Source: an uncultured Gammaproteobacteria bacterium
GTDB taxonomy: Bacteria; Pseudomonadota; Gammaproteobacteria; Arenicellales; JAANXG01
Assembly: GCA_947258495.1 (NCBI GenBank)
Contig: CAMYIN010000019.1
Span: forward strand, 1 to 56,622
DNA length: 56,622 nucleotides
Direction of reading: 5' to 3'
Shown here: positions 36,034 to 45,043 of the stretch, piece after piece
Numbering within the stretch: position 1 is the first letter of the stretch
How the letters are laid out: each line of letters opens with the position of its first letter
Notes under the pieces: model-generated
The model's database searches: none
Seen by the model: the letters and a program-made list of their open reading frames with translations, nothing else
What the model was told of the DNA's origin: nothing
Translations under genes and position numbers: made by a program

Positions 36034-36717
36034 ATGAACTCCGTTCGCGCCATCACCATTGACCTCGACGATACATTGTGGGACATCGCCCCGGTCATCG
36101 CCGAAGCCGAGAAGCGCGTACTCGACTGGCTGACGAGACACTGTCCCGAGGTGGTCGATCGCCACGGCGAAGAGGGCCTGCGGGAAGAGCGCCGTAAGGT
36201 CGAGGCTGAACACCCGGAGCTGCGGCACGATCTCACCGTCATGCGGAAACTGACGCTGGAGCGCGTGCTGCTGCAGTGCGGTTACGATGCGGCTCTTGCG
36301 GAGCCGGCGTTTGAAGAGTTCATGCATGCGCGCAACAATGTATCCCTGTTTCCCGACGTCACCCCGGCCCTGGAACGGCTTTCGCGCAAGTACCCATTGG
36401 TGAGCATCAGCAACGGCAACGCCGACTTGGGACGCATAGGGTTGCGCCGATTTTTTACCGCTTGTGTTTCGGCACGTGAAGTGGGGGTGGCAAAACCGCA
36501 TCCTGAAGTGTTTCTGGCCGCCTGCAAGCGGGCCCGTCAGCAGCCCGGAGCGGTGATACACGTTGGCGATCACCCGTACCAGGACGTTCTCGGGGCCTCG
36601 CAGGTGGGCATGCGGACGGTTTGGGTCAACCGCCAGGGAGAGACCTGGGACCAGGATTTCAGACCCGATATGGAAGTGCGTTCTTTGTCCGAAGTGACGG
36701 AGTTCTTGTTCTGTTGA
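36034..36717 (+). CDS. HAD-superfamily hydrolase, YigB/YjjG-like phosphatase
   Basis: Length 227 aa. HAD motifs are all visible: motif I TIDLDDTLWDI near residue 9 (nucleophile and acid Asp), motif II SISNGNADL, motif III Lys in GVAKPHPEVFLAACKRA and motif IV HVGDHPYQDVLGA. A helical C1-type cap occupies about residues 16-110. The WDIAPVIAEAE start resembles YigB-type FMN/sugar-phosphate phosphatases. Phosphoglycolate phosphatase would be metabolically attractive in an autotroph but is not specifically supported. It is transcribed in the same direction as sohB, 22 nt upstream, and probably shares a transcript with it. Confidence 0.9.
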   Translation: MNSVRAITIDLDDTLWDIAPVIAEAEKRVLDWLTRHCPEVVDRHGEEGLREERRKVEAEHPELRHDLTVMRKLTLERVLLQCGYDAALAEPAFEEFMHARNNVSLFPDVTPALERLSRKYPLVSISNGNADLGRIGLRRFFTACVSAREVGVAKPHPEVFLAACKRARQQPGAVIHVGDHPYQDVLGASQVGMRTVWVNRQGETWDQDFRPDMEVRSLSEVTEFLFC

Positions 36718-36739
36718 CGATAACAATAAGGAGCATCTG

Positions 36740-37738
36740 ATGTCGGAGTTTTTTATCGATTACGGCTTGTTCTTCGCAAAAACGATGACCATTGTCGTCG
36801 CGGCGGTGTTAGTGATTGCGGCGGGCGTCATGGCGTCACGACGATCAAGAGTACTGGAAAAACTGGAGGTCAAAAAGCTCAACGACAAATTCGAGTTCAT
36901 GCAAAAACTTCTACAGAGCCACACGCTCCCAAAAAAGCAGTGGAAGAAGGTGGCGAAAGCGGATAAAGCGAGAAAGAAGCTTGAGCAGAAGCAGAAACAA
37001 CCGGACTCACGCAAGCAGGTATTCGTGCTCGATTTTCACGGCGACATCAAAGCGACCGCGGCCATCTCGCTGCGCGAGGAGATTACGGCTATTTTAACCA
37101 TGGCCAAACCCGAGGATGAGGTTGTCGTGCGCCTGGATAACAGCGGCGGAATCGTACACGAGCACGGTCTGGCCGCGTCCCAGTTGCGCCGTCTACGGGA
37201 CGCGAAGATCCCCCTCACCGTGGCAGTCGACAAGGTGGCCGCCAGCGGAGGCTACATGATGGCCTGTGTCGCGAACAAAATCATTGCGGCCCCTTTCGCG
37301 GTAATCGGATCCATTGGCGTGCTGGCGCAACTGCCGAATTTCAATACTCTACTCAACCGACACGGCGTCGAATTCGAGCAAGAAACCGCGGGTGAGTACA
37401 AACGCACCATCACCATGTTCGGCAAGAACACCGAAAAGGAACGTGCGAAACTCCGGGAACAGATAGAAGAAATGCACGATCTCTTCAAAGACTTCATCAT
37501 ACAGCATCGCCCCCAGTTGGACCTCGACCAGGTCGCCACCGGAGAGCATTGGTACGGGACGCGGGCGCTGCAGTTGGAGCTGGTCGATGCGTTGCAAACC
37601 AGCGATGACTATCTATTGGCGAAGAGCAAAGACGCAGATATCTACGAGATTTCCTACAGCGCTAAGAAAACCGTAACCGAGAAACTCCTGTCCAGTATCG
37701 AATTGGCGTGGGAGCGTTTTGGTTTACGACGCGTCTGA
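36740..37738 (+). CDS. sohB: SohB-type S49 family inner-membrane peptidase
   Basis: Length 332 aa. One N-terminal transmembrane segment (about 12-32, FAKTMTIVVAAVLVIAAGVM) is followed by a charged Lys-rich linker and the S49 protease domain. The nucleophile Ser lies in VDKVAASGGYMMACVANK and the general-base Lys in AGEYKRTITMFG, the Ser-Lys dyad of signal peptide peptidase A relatives. Length and the basic N-terminal region fit SohB rather than the longer SppA. The catalytic domain is periplasmic. ATG is preceded by AAGGAG. It ends 61 nt from the convergent prc gene. Confidence 0.95.
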   Translation: MSEFFIDYGLFFAKTMTIVVAAVLVIAAGVMASRRSRVLEKLEVKKLNDKFEFMQKLLQSHTLPKKQWKKVAKADKARKKLEQKQKQPDSRKQVFVLDFHGDIKATAAISLREEITAILTMAKPEDEVVVRLDNSGGIVHEHGLAASQLRRLRDAKIPLTVAVDKVAASGGYMMACVANKIIAAPFAVIGSIGVLAQLPNFNTLLNRHGVEFEQETAGEYKRTITMFGKNTEKERAKLREQIEEMHDLFKDFIIQHRPQLDLDQVATGEHWYGTRALQLELVDALQTSDDYLLAKSKDADIYEISYSAKKTVTEKLLSSIELAWERFGLRRV

Positions 37739-37799
37739 TACTCGCTGTTCCAGCGAATGTGCGATGAAGTTGGGAACCGATCAGACAGCGAACGGACCG

Positions 37800-39884
37800 C
37801 TAATGGCGAAACGTGATCAGTTTCTGACCGCTCAGATGAATAGCGTCGTAGAGAATGTGCGCGGCTTCGTCGCGTAATACGTCGTCGTCATCGTCGCCGG
37901 TTTCGTCGTTCTGCCGCGTCTCGTCCGAATCCTCGCTCAAGGGTTCGAGGCCACGCGCAATTCGATACAGATTGATTCGCTTCCGGCGCTCTCGTTCAAT
38001 ACGGTCTCGATTGGCCTTGCGTTCGGCTTCCATCAAGCTCACGGTCTTTTTGTCACGGGCTCGTTTGGCCGCCTGCGCTTCATCGAGCAGATACCGAAAC
38101 CCCGGATGCGACTGCGTGCGAGAGAGATGGCGCAGTCGCACTTCGTCCAGCACCTTTGCGTCTATACTTCCCGCGGCATAACGCGTCGGCTGCACCGACT
38201 CCCACGGCAGTGCGTTCTCCAACGCGCGTTCTCCCTGTTCTTCTATGTCGAGCGCAGTGGGAAAAACGATATCGGGAACGATTCCTCGGTGCTGGGTGCT
38301 GTCGCCGTTGATGCGAAAGAACTGTGCGATCGTGAATTTCAGCTGTCCCATACCACCGGCCTTGGCGAACCGGTCAAGGTTGATCAAACGCTGCACCGTA
38401 CCCTTGCCGTAGGTGGGCTCTCCTATGACGATCCCCCGGCGATAATCCTGAATCGCTCCGGCAAAGATCTCCGAGGCGGAGGCACTGTGGCGATCCACCA
38501 GAACCGCCAGAGGTCCTGCATACACAATGCTCGGATCTGGATCGCTGTTGACGCTGATGCGCCCGCTCGAATCCTTGACCTGAACGATGGGACCCGAGCG
38601 GATGAACAAGCCCGTCAATTCCGTCGCCTCCGCCAACGAACCACCGCCATTGCCGCGTAAGTCTACGAGGACCCCGCGAACGCCTTCGCTCTGCAGCTCC
38701 TGCAGCAGGCGCCGCACGTCGCGTGTCGTGCTGCGGAAATCCTCCTCCCCCGATTCCCGCGCCTCGAAATCGGTATAAAAGGTTGGAACGCGGATTACGC
38801 CGATTTTGACGGGGCCGAAGGATGTATCCAGCTCGATCACATTTTTCTTCGCCGCCTGTTCTTCCAGCTTTATCGTATTGCGGACCAGTTCGATCACCCT
38901 GGTCGGCCCCTCCGGTGGTGTCGCTTTGGGCAGTATCTCCAGGCGAACCACGGTGCCTTTGGGCCCACGAATCAGATCCACTACGTCGGGCAGTCGCCAA
39001 CCGACGACGTCCACGAGGGGTTCGTCCTCCTGCCCTACTCCGGTTATCCGGTCGTCCACCTTCAGCAGTCCGCTTTGCTCCGCCGGACCGCCCGCAATGA
39101 TCCGCCGGACGACGGTGAATTCGCTTTCCGACTGCAGCGCCGCGCCGATCCCTTCCAGAGACAGGCTCATTCGGATCTTGAAGTTCTCGGACGCCCGCCT
39201 GGAGAAATACGACGTGTGCGGCTCTACGGAAAAGGTGTAGGCGTTGATGAAGGTCTGATAGACGTCGTCGCTGGTGAATTGGCTGATGCGATCGGACAGG
39301 CGTCGATACCGTTTCTCCAGAGTCTGCACGATTTCAGCCGAGGTTTTTCCTGCGAGGCGCAGACTCAAGAAGTCGTTCTTGACCCGGCGGCGCCAGATCT
39401 GATTGAGAGCCGCCACGTCCTCCGCCCAGGGTTCCTCGCTGCGGTCCAGGATGAATTCTTCCTTGACTCCGAAGTCGAAATCCTCGTCCAGCAGATTCGC
39501 CGCGAAATCGACTCGTTCCTCCAACCGCTTGCGGAACAGCTTGAATATCTCGAACGCCGGATCCAGCTTGGTTTCGCGAATCGCGTCGTCGAGTCGAAAT
39601 CTGAACTTTTCGAACTTTCTTATATCCGAGGCATAATAATAGCTTCGGTTCGGGTCCAGGGAGGACACGTAGCGGTCAAAGATGGAATCCGAGAGCGCAT
39701 CATCGAGCTGGCGTTTACGATAATGGTAGCGGCGGATGAATTGATTAATGAGCGCGGTTGCCTTCTTCTGCTCCGGGGTCGCAAACAGACGGTCGATGCT
39801 CACGGGGTTTACTTTCGCGCCCGCGATACCGATAAACGCAAGAATAATGAGCACCAACGATGTGCGAATGAATGTTAGCCGCAT
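37800..39884 (-). CDS. prc: C-terminal processing protease (tail-specific protease)
   Basis: Length 694 aa. An N-terminal signal peptide (about 1-23, LVLIILAFIGIAGAKV) directs it to the periplasm. An N-terminal helical domain is followed by a PDZ domain (SLEGIGAALQ to GPAEQSGLLKVDDRI) and the S41 peptidase core: VLVDLRGNGGGSL, the nucleophile Ser in DRHSASASEIFAGAIQD and the Lys in GEPTYGKGTVQRL. The C-terminal ~150 residues are Arg/Lys-rich followed by an acidic Asp/Glu stretch, as in Tsp/Prc proteins. It trims or degrades periplasmic proteins such as penicillin-binding proteins and Spr-like hydrolases in relatives. Confidence 0.96.
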   Translation of the reverse strand: MRLTFIRTSLVLIILAFIGIAGAKVNPVSIDRLFATPEQKKATALINQFIRRYHYRKRQLDDALSDSIFDRYVSSLDPNRSYYYASDIRKFEKFRFRLDDAIRETKLDPAFEIFKLFRKRLEERVDFAANLLDEDFDFGVKEEFILDRSEEPWAEDVAALNQIWRRRVKNDFLSLRLAGKTSAEIVQTLEKRYRRLSDRISQFTSDDVYQTFINAYTFSVEPHTSYFSRRASENFKIRMSLSLEGIGAALQSESEFTVVRRIIAGGPAEQSGLLKVDDRITGVGQEDEPLVDVVGWRLPDVVDLIRGPKGTVVRLEILPKATPPEGPTRVIELVRNTIKLEEQAAKKNVIELDTSFGPVKIGVIRVPTFYTDFEARESGEEDFRSTTRDVRRLLQELQSEGVRGVLVDLRGNGGGSLAEATELTGLFIRSGPIVQVKDSSGRISVNSDPDPSIVYAGPLAVLVDRHSASASEIFAGAIQDYRRGIVIGEPTYGKGTVQRLINLDRFAKAGGMGQLKFTIAQFFRINGDSTQHRGIVPDIVFPTALDIEEQGERALENALPWESVQPTRYAAGSIDAKVLDEVRLRHLSRTQSHPGFRYLLDEAQAAKRARDKKTVSLMEAERKANRDRIERERRKRINLYRIARGLEPLSEDSDETRQNDETGDDDDDVLRDEAAHILYDAIHLSGQKLITFRH

Positions 39885-40186
39885 AACTCACTTCTGGTGC
39901 GGAGATAATCCGATAATCCCACCCTCGATCATCCCCGAACGAATCCTCAGGAGGTAAGTCACTACATGATAGACCAGACCACGCGTGTATCGCCAGCGGC
40001 ACACTCAAGAATTGCCTGTTTCGTGTTAACTCGCTGAATCGTCTGCGAAAATGTGCCGGCTAGCGGCCCGTAGTACACTCCGCGCTGGCGTTGAAATCGC
40101 CGCTCGCAAGCAGGATTTCCAGGGACATCGGCGGGGTTGGACGGCCGCGCGTCGTCCCGCCGCCCCAGCCACGTCGATACTGGCCC
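39885..40186. other. 302-nt divergent intergenic region
   Basis: Holds the promoters of prc (minus) and the FAD oxidoreductase gene (plus). The prc-proximal 120 nt are AT-richer. The right half is open in the frame of the oxidoreductase from a TTG at 40091, so some of it may be coding. No other element was recognised. Confidence 0.4.
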
Positions 40187-41527
40187 ATGAATCGGGAAGT
40201 TGATTTCGAACAGAAGAAAAGGCGTATTGCCGCCCAGTTCGGCGCGGCGGCAGACGCCGTGCGCCTGCAAAAACCGACGTCCAACCTGTTCCGCGACCGT
40301 GAGCCGGCACCGCGCGGCACACTGGATGTCTCCGACCTCGATCAGGTTATCGATCTGGACCCAGACCGGAGCTGGGTCAGGGTCGAAGGCATGACGACAT
40401 ATGGCGACGTCGTGGACACCACCCTGGCATCCGGCCTCATGCCCACGGTGGTGCCGCAACTCAGATCCATCACCGTAGGAGGCGCAGTGGCCGGGGTGGG
40501 CATCGAGTCGACGTCTTTCAGACAGGGTCTCGTCCACGAGGGCGTACTGGAAATGGAGATCCTGACCGGCAACGGCGACATCGTGCGCTGCTCCCCGAAC
40601 AACGCGCATCGGGATCTCTTCCTGGGTTTCGCCAACTCCTACGGCACCCTGGGCTATGCGCTGTCTCTCAAGATCAGAACGATTCCCGTTGCCGCGTACG
40701 TCAAGCTCGAGCATATCCGGTATCACGATGCGGCGTCGTATTTTCAGGATTTGCAGGAGCTGACGCGGAAGGAAGTGGACTTCCTGGATGGGACCGTTTT
40801 CTCGCCGACGGAGCTGTACGTCACAACCGGTTATTTCACCGACAAAGCGCCTTTTGTCAGCGATTACACCTATGAGCAAATATACTATCGGTCGATCAGA
40901 GAGAAGAAGACCGACTTCCTGACTACGCACGACTACTTGTGGCGTTGGGACACCGACTGGTTCTGGTGTTCGAAGAATCTGTACGCGCAAAACCCGATTG
41001 TCCGGCGACTTTACGGGCGTCAGCGTTTGAACTCGATTTTCTACACCAAGGTCATGCGCTGGAACGCGAAATGGAAACTACGTGGATCCATCGAACGATT
41101 ATTCGGAATTCATACCGAATCCGTGATACAGGATGTCGACATCCCCATCGACAGGGCCGCGGAGTTCCTGCAATTTTTTGACGACGAAATCGGCATCAGA
41201 CCGGTATGGATCTGTCCGTTCAAGTCAGCGGACGGGCATCACCGGTTTCCTCTTTATCCGACGGACCCGGAAACGCTTTACGTGAATTTCGGTTTCTGGG
41301 ACATCGTGCGTGGCCGCACGCAATTGCCGGCGGGGCATTACAACAGGAAGGTGGAAGACAAGGTCGAAGCGTTAGGGGGGGTCAAATCCCTGTACTCTGA
41401 ATCTTTTTACGATGGAGACCGGTTTTGGGCCCTGTACGATAAAACCGCATATACCGACCTCAAGAACAAGTACGACCGCAACGGCCGTCTCAAAGATCTC
41501 TATCAGAAATGCGTCTTGCGACAATAG
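40187..41527 (+). CDS. FAD-linked oxidase of the DWARF1/DHCR24-like family
   Basis: About 446 aa from ATG at 40187 (MNREVDFEQKKRR); a TTG 32 codons upstream (40091) is an alternative, and neither has a clear ribosome site. The FAD-binding_4 fold is recognisable from WVRVEGMTTYGDVVDTTLASG, the loop PQLRSITVGGAVAGVGIESTSFRQG and the strand YGTLGYALSLKI. The C-terminal substrate domain (YVNFGFWDIVRG, FYDGDRFWALYDK) resembles delta-24-sterol reductase-like proteins. In bacteria these often lie next to a cyclopropane-synthase-like methyltransferase and may act on lipids; that partner is not visible here. Substrate unknown. Confidence 0.87.
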   Translation: MNREVDFEQKKRRIAAQFGAAADAVRLQKPTSNLFRDREPAPRGTLDVSDLDQVIDLDPDRSWVRVEGMTTYGDVVDTTLASGLMPTVVPQLRSITVGGAVAGVGIESTSFRQGLVHEGVLEMEILTGNGDIVRCSPNNAHRDLFLGFANSYGTLGYALSLKIRTIPVAAYVKLEHIRYHDAASYFQDLQELTRKEVDFLDGTVFSPTELYVTTGYFTDKAPFVSDYTYEQIYYRSIREKKTDFLTTHDYLWRWDTDWFWCSKNLYAQNPIVRRLYGRQRLNSIFYTKVMRWNAKWKLRGSIERLFGIHTESVIQDVDIPIDRAAEFLQFFDDEIGIRPVWICPFKSADGHHRFPLYPTDPETLYVNFGFWDIVRGRTQLPAGHYNRKVEDKVEALGGVKSLYSESFYDGDRFWALYDKTAYTDLKNKYDRNGRLKDLYQKCVLRQ

Positions 41528-41766
41528 CGCGGCCGAGCGTGCGCCCCGCCGGTTCCCGCAACCCCGGTCTGCGACTCGGGTCTACTGTACTCCTTTCGAC
41601 AAGACCTCGGATTTGTTTCGTGACATGACCCGTCAATACCGGGAACTCTACGACCACTTGTCTAGCGGGGCGCAATCGCTGTGCGCCGCGTCACCGAGCA
41701 CTTCCTCGCTCGCGCGGGCGGCCCGCGACGTACTGCCTCGGTACGTCTATTTACGTCGGCGCGGGT

Positions 41767-43095
41767 TCAAACTTCGGCCCTGGCCAGTCGACCGGATGCG
41801 TCGCGCAACGCGGAGCCTTTTTGAGGACCGGAAGGCGGGCTTTGGGAGATCTCATTGTTGACGAATTCCGGATAGGCCTGCATACCGCACTCCGCCCAAT
41901 CCAGTCCCTGCAACTCTTCTTCCTCTGAGACGCGAATTCCCAGCGTCAGCCTGAGCAGCAGCCAGCAGACAAAACTCGCAGCGAAGACCCAAGCGAAAAT
42001 CACACAAGCCCCGGTGAGCTGGGCCACATAGCTGGCATCGGCGTTCGTCAGAGGCACCGCCAGCAGTCCCCACATACCTACCGTGCCGTGGGCGGAGATG
42101 GCGCCGACCGGGTCGTCGAGCTTGAGCTTGTCCAGGGCCAGGACCGAACCCACGACGAGGCCGCCGCCGATGCCGCCGATCATGGTCGCCGTGAGCGGCG
42201 TCGGCGTGAGCGGCTCGGCGGTAATCGCCACCAGGCCGGCGATCGCACCGTTGAGCGTCATCGTCAAGTCCGCCTTGCGAAACAGCAGGCGGGACACGAG
42301 CAACGCGACGACGACACCGCCGGCGGCGGCGGCGTTGGTATTGACGAAGACCTGCGCCACCGCATTGGCCTCGTCGACGTTGGAAATCTTCAGCTCCGAA
42401 CCGCCGTTGAAGCCGAACCAACCCAGCCATAATATGAAGGTCCCAAGGGTGGCCAGAGGAAGATTAGCGCCGGGGATGGCCCGAATTTCACCGGAGGGAC
42501 CGTATTTCCCGGTACGCGGACCCAGCAGAAGTACACCGGCCAGGGCCGCAGTGGCGCCGGTCAGATGCACCACTCCGGAGCCGGCGAAATCCAGAAAACC
42601 CAGCTGATCCAGGAATCCGCCGCCCCATTTCCAGAAACCCTGGACCGGATAGATGAACGCGGTCATGATCACGGCAAAAACCAAGAACGCCCACAGTTTC
42701 ATGCGCTCGGCGACGGCACCGGAAACGATGGACATTGCGGTGGCGACGAAGACCACTTGGAAGAAGAAATCCGACCTGACGGAATAATACGGCGCATCGT
42801 CGCCGCCCGCGACAACCGCTTCCACGGTGTTGTCCGCGCCGATGAGGAAACCCAGATTGGGTAAAATAGAACTAGCGGACCCACCGTACATGATCTGGTA
42901 ACCGCAAAGCAGATACATGACGCAGGCAATGCTGTACAAAACAATGTTCTTTGTGAGGATCTCGGCGGTGTGCTTGGCTCGAACCAACCCCGCCTCGAGC
43001 ATGGCGAAACCGGCCGCCATCCACATCACCAGTGCGCCGGACACGAGGAAATAGAACGTGTCGAGCGCGTAGCTCAGTTCTTTGATTGCATCCAT
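41767..43095 (-). CDS. amt: Ammonium transporter, Amt family
   Basis: Length 442 aa with about eleven transmembrane helices. It begins MDAIKELSYALDTFYFLVSGALV and carries AGFAMLEAGLVRAKH, the pore His in VVHLTGATAALAG and the second pore His in AISAHGTVGMWGLLA, plus FGFNGGSEL. The C-terminal tail ends with the regulatory-type segment EEEELQGLDWAECGMQAYPEF. A longer frame upstream has no family similarity; ATG at 43095 has AAGGG 10 nt before it. No glnK gene is adjacent. A sigma-54 promoter and an NtrC-type site lie upstream, so it should be induced on nitrogen limitation. Confidence 0.96.
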   Translation of the reverse strand: MDAIKELSYALDTFYFLVSGALVMWMAAGFAMLEAGLVRAKHTAEILTKNIVLYSIACVMYLLCGYQIMYGGSASSILPNLGFLIGADNTVEAVVAGGDDAPYYSVRSDFFFQVVFVATAMSIVSGAVAERMKLWAFLVFAVIMTAFIYPVQGFWKWGGGFLDQLGFLDFAGSGVVHLTGATAALAGVLLLGPRTGKYGPSGEIRAIPGANLPLATLGTFILWLGWFGFNGGSELKISNVDEANAVAQVFVNTNAAAAGGVVVALLVSRLLFRKADLTMTLNGAIAGLVAITAEPLTPTPLTATMIGGIGGGLVVGSVLALDKLKLDDPVGAISAHGTVGMWGLLAVPLTNADASYVAQLTGACVIFAWVFAASFVCWLLLRLTLGIRVSEEEELQGLDWAECGMQAYPEFVNNEISQSPPSGPQKGSALRDASGRLARAEV

Positions 43096-43141
43096 AGTGA
43101 CTACCCTTGCTATCGGTTTTCTGTTGACACTAACGCTGCTC

Positions 43142-43157
43142 AGCACAATTCGTGCCA
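43142..43157 (-). promoter_or_regulatory. Sigma-54 promoter of amt
   Basis: On the minus strand TGGCACGAATTGTGCT matches the RpoN consensus TGGCACG-N4-TTGCW at all but one position, with the -24 GG and -12 GC at exact spacing. The start of transcription would be about 43132, giving a 5' leader near 37 nt that contains the ribosome site. Confidence 0.82.
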
Positions 43158-43220
43158 TGCGGACCGGGCGCTCGGGAATGCGGCAGCTAGGTAACGGGAC
43201 GCAACCGGTGCGGGTTCGAT

Positions 43221-43237
43221 CGCACAAAAATAGTGCA
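43221..43237. promoter_or_regulatory. NtrC-type enhancer site upstream of amt
   Basis: CGCACAAAAATAGTGCA contains GCAC-N7-GTGC, the core of NtrC binding sites. Its centre is about 97 bp upstream of the predicted amt start, a usual distance for an enhancer of a sigma-54 promoter. Binding is inferred. The site also lies only about 45 bp from the start of the divergent alkyltransferase-like gene. Confidence 0.68.
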
Positions 43238-43281
43238 CCCCGGACCTGTTTTGGTTCACACCGGCCGGCTACGAACACGCG

Positions 43282-43647
43282 GTGGACGCAGGCGTCGTGG
43301 TGAATAATACGGCGTACGCCCGAATCTGGAACATCGTGGCGAGGATCCCCCGCGGCCGGGTGGCGACCTATGGCCAGATTTCCCAATTGGCGGGCCTGGG
43401 CAATCGCGCGCGCCTGGTCGGCTACGCCCTGTATCGTTCGCCCTCAGAGCGTGAGTTGGCGTGGCATCGGGTCATCAACGCCCAGGGCAAAATCGCGTTT
43501 CCTGCGCACAGCGACATGCATGCGCGGCAGAAGGCACTGCTGCAGAGCGAGGGAATCAAGTTCGACGGCGACCGCGTCGATCTCGACGTCTACCGCTGGA
43601 GACCGTTTGCGCGCGATCTGCCGGAGGAATACTACGCCGCGGAATGA
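43282..43647 (+). CDS. Alkyltransferase-like protein (MGMT homologue without catalytic Cys)
   Basis: Length 121 aa, GTG start. It is the DNA-binding domain of O6-alkylguanine transferases: ARIPRGRVATYGQISQLAGLG (helix-turn-helix with the flipping Tyr30), then NRARLVGYAL with the arginine finger. The active-site PCHRV is replaced by AWHRVI, Trp61 in place of Cys. Such ATL proteins bind and flip O6-alkylguanine and pass the lesion to nucleotide excision repair instead of reversing it. GTG or the in-frame downstream GTG (MVNNTAY) could be the start. It is divergent from amt and convergent with the DUF4010 gene. Confidence 0.92.
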   Translation: MDAGVVVNNTAYARIWNIVARIPRGRVATYGQISQLAGLGNRARLVGYALYRSPSERELAWHRVINAQGKIAFPAHSDMHARQKALLQSEGIKFDGDRVDLDVYRWRPFARDLPEEYYAAE

Positions 43648-43703
43648 GCACGGCGGCGGCGAGTCCATGGCCCGCAGAGGTGCGTAAATGCCGTTGCCGT
43701 CGT

Positions 43704-44969
43704 CTACCCGGAAGTCGGATCGGACCCGCCGACGAACAACAGGCCCGCGGCGGCTGCCGCCAACAGGGGCATGGTGACGCGCGTGCCCAGCGCACGACCG
43801 CCGACGCCCAAGGCCAGCACACCTTTCGCCGCCGTGTTCACCACCAGCGCCAACAGTATGCCGTTTCGCGCGTCCACCAACGGCAGGTCGTCCAGGCTCA
43901 TTCGGGACAGGGACAGGGTGATCGCGTCGACGTCCGCGACGCCGGACGTCACTGCCAGCAAGTAGATACCCAGTTTTCCCAGCGTCGATTTCAAACCCTC
44001 CGCCAGTAGTATGATCGCTGCGAGCAGCAAGCCGAAACGCAGCGTTGCCCCGAGATCCAGGGGATTCTGCATTCTCACTGCATCGTGCTGGGTCATGAGT
44101 CCCTGCCGCCACCGTAACAATGCCGGTACCAGAATGATCGCGCACATCACGGCGCCGGGGACCAACAACATGGGCGCTAGTTCCGCTTTTATTACGACGA
44201 CGACCAGCAACGTCCGCGGAAACATCGTTGCACATGCGATCAGTATCCCCGGGACCAACGCCGCCATGATTTCGGGGCGCACTCTCGCCAAGCGGGAAAA
44301 ATGCAACGTCAAGACCGTGGACGATGCGAAGCCGGCGAACAAGCCGGTGAGGATGGCGCCTTTGCCGGCGCCGGTGATCTTCATCGCGAAGTAGCCGGTG
44401 AAGGAGATCGCGGCGATCAACACCACCATCCACCAGATCTGGTAGGGATTGAGCGCCTGCCACGGACCGTATCCCTGGTCGGGCAGCACCGGTAGCAGCA
44501 CCACCGAGATCAATAGCAGCTTGAGTGCGGCGCGCAATTCCTCGGGCTCGAGACCTCGCAACCAGTTGTGAAGCACCGGTTTGAATCCGAGGATGATCGT
44601 GGCAATGACAGCGGCCGCCGCCGCTTCGATGGCGTAACCCAGCAACACCAGGGCACCGAGGTTGTAGGACAACAAGGCCGCAACCAGGCTGGTAATGCCG
44701 GCATCTTTCGTGCGCGCGAGATTCACCGCGTAGACCGTGGCCAACACCACCGCCACGCCGACAAACATCAGCCCCAGAGTCGGCCATCCCAGTTGTTTTC
44801 CGATCAGGGCGGACAACCCGCCGAGCAGGCTCAGCAGTCCGTAGGTGCGGACGCCGGCGACGCGGCTCCCCTCCTCCGCCTCGCGCACCTGCCATCCACG
44901 TTCCACGCCGATCAGCAGGCCGAGCGACAACGACACCGCGAGCAGCAGTATTTCGTTATGAATAATCAT
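43704..44969 (-). CDS. MgtC/SapB-DUF4010 integral membrane protein
   Basis: Length 421 aa, highly hydrophobic with about 11-13 predicted helices. The N-terminal ~130 residues are MgtC-like (LAVSLSLGLLIGVERGWQ, VAGVRTYGLLSLLGGLSAL). The remainder is DUF4010 (MKITGAGKGAILTGLFAGFASSTVLTLHFSRLAR, LGKLGIYLLAVTSGVADVDAITLSLSRMS). Members are predicted inner-membrane transporters or regulators of unknown substrate, sometimes loosely linked to Mg or metal homeostasis. It stands as a single gene. No promoter motif was recognised. Confidence 0.9.
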   Translation of the reverse strand: MIIHNEILLLAVSLSLGLLIGVERGWQVREAEEGSRVAGVRTYGLLSLLGGLSALIGKQLGWPTLGLMFVGVAVVLATVYAVNLARTKDAGITSLVAALLSYNLGALVLLGYAIEAAAAAVIATIILGFKPVLHNWLRGLEPEELRAALKLLLISVVLLPVLPDQGYGPWQALNPYQIWWMVVLIAAISFTGYFAMKITGAGKGAILTGLFAGFASSTVLTLHFSRLARVRPEIMAALVPGILIACATMFPRTLLVVVVIKAELAPMLLVPGAVMCAIILVPALLRWRQGLMTQHDAVRMQNPLDLGATLRFGLLLAAIILLAEGLKSTLGKLGIYLLAVTSGVADVDAITLSLSRMSLDDLPLVDARNGILLALVVNTAAKGVLALGVGGRALGTRVTMPLLAAAAAGLLFVGGSDPTSG

Positions 44970-45043
44970 CGCCGGAAGTGTCGCAGTTTATGGCGACCCG
45001 GCCTGTGACTCAGATCAAGCCGACCAAGTCCCGATGGCTGTCT

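Noticed and set aside
37742-37756. Short hairpin TCGCTG-TTC-CAGCGA between sohB and prc as terminator
   Set aside because: Only a 6-bp stem without a T-run on either strand.
41412-41861. 149-codon plus-strand frame overlapping the end of the FAD oxidoreductase and the amt gene
   Set aside because: It overlaps two well-supported genes. A small protein from the internal ATG near 41625 cannot be excluded but nothing supports it.
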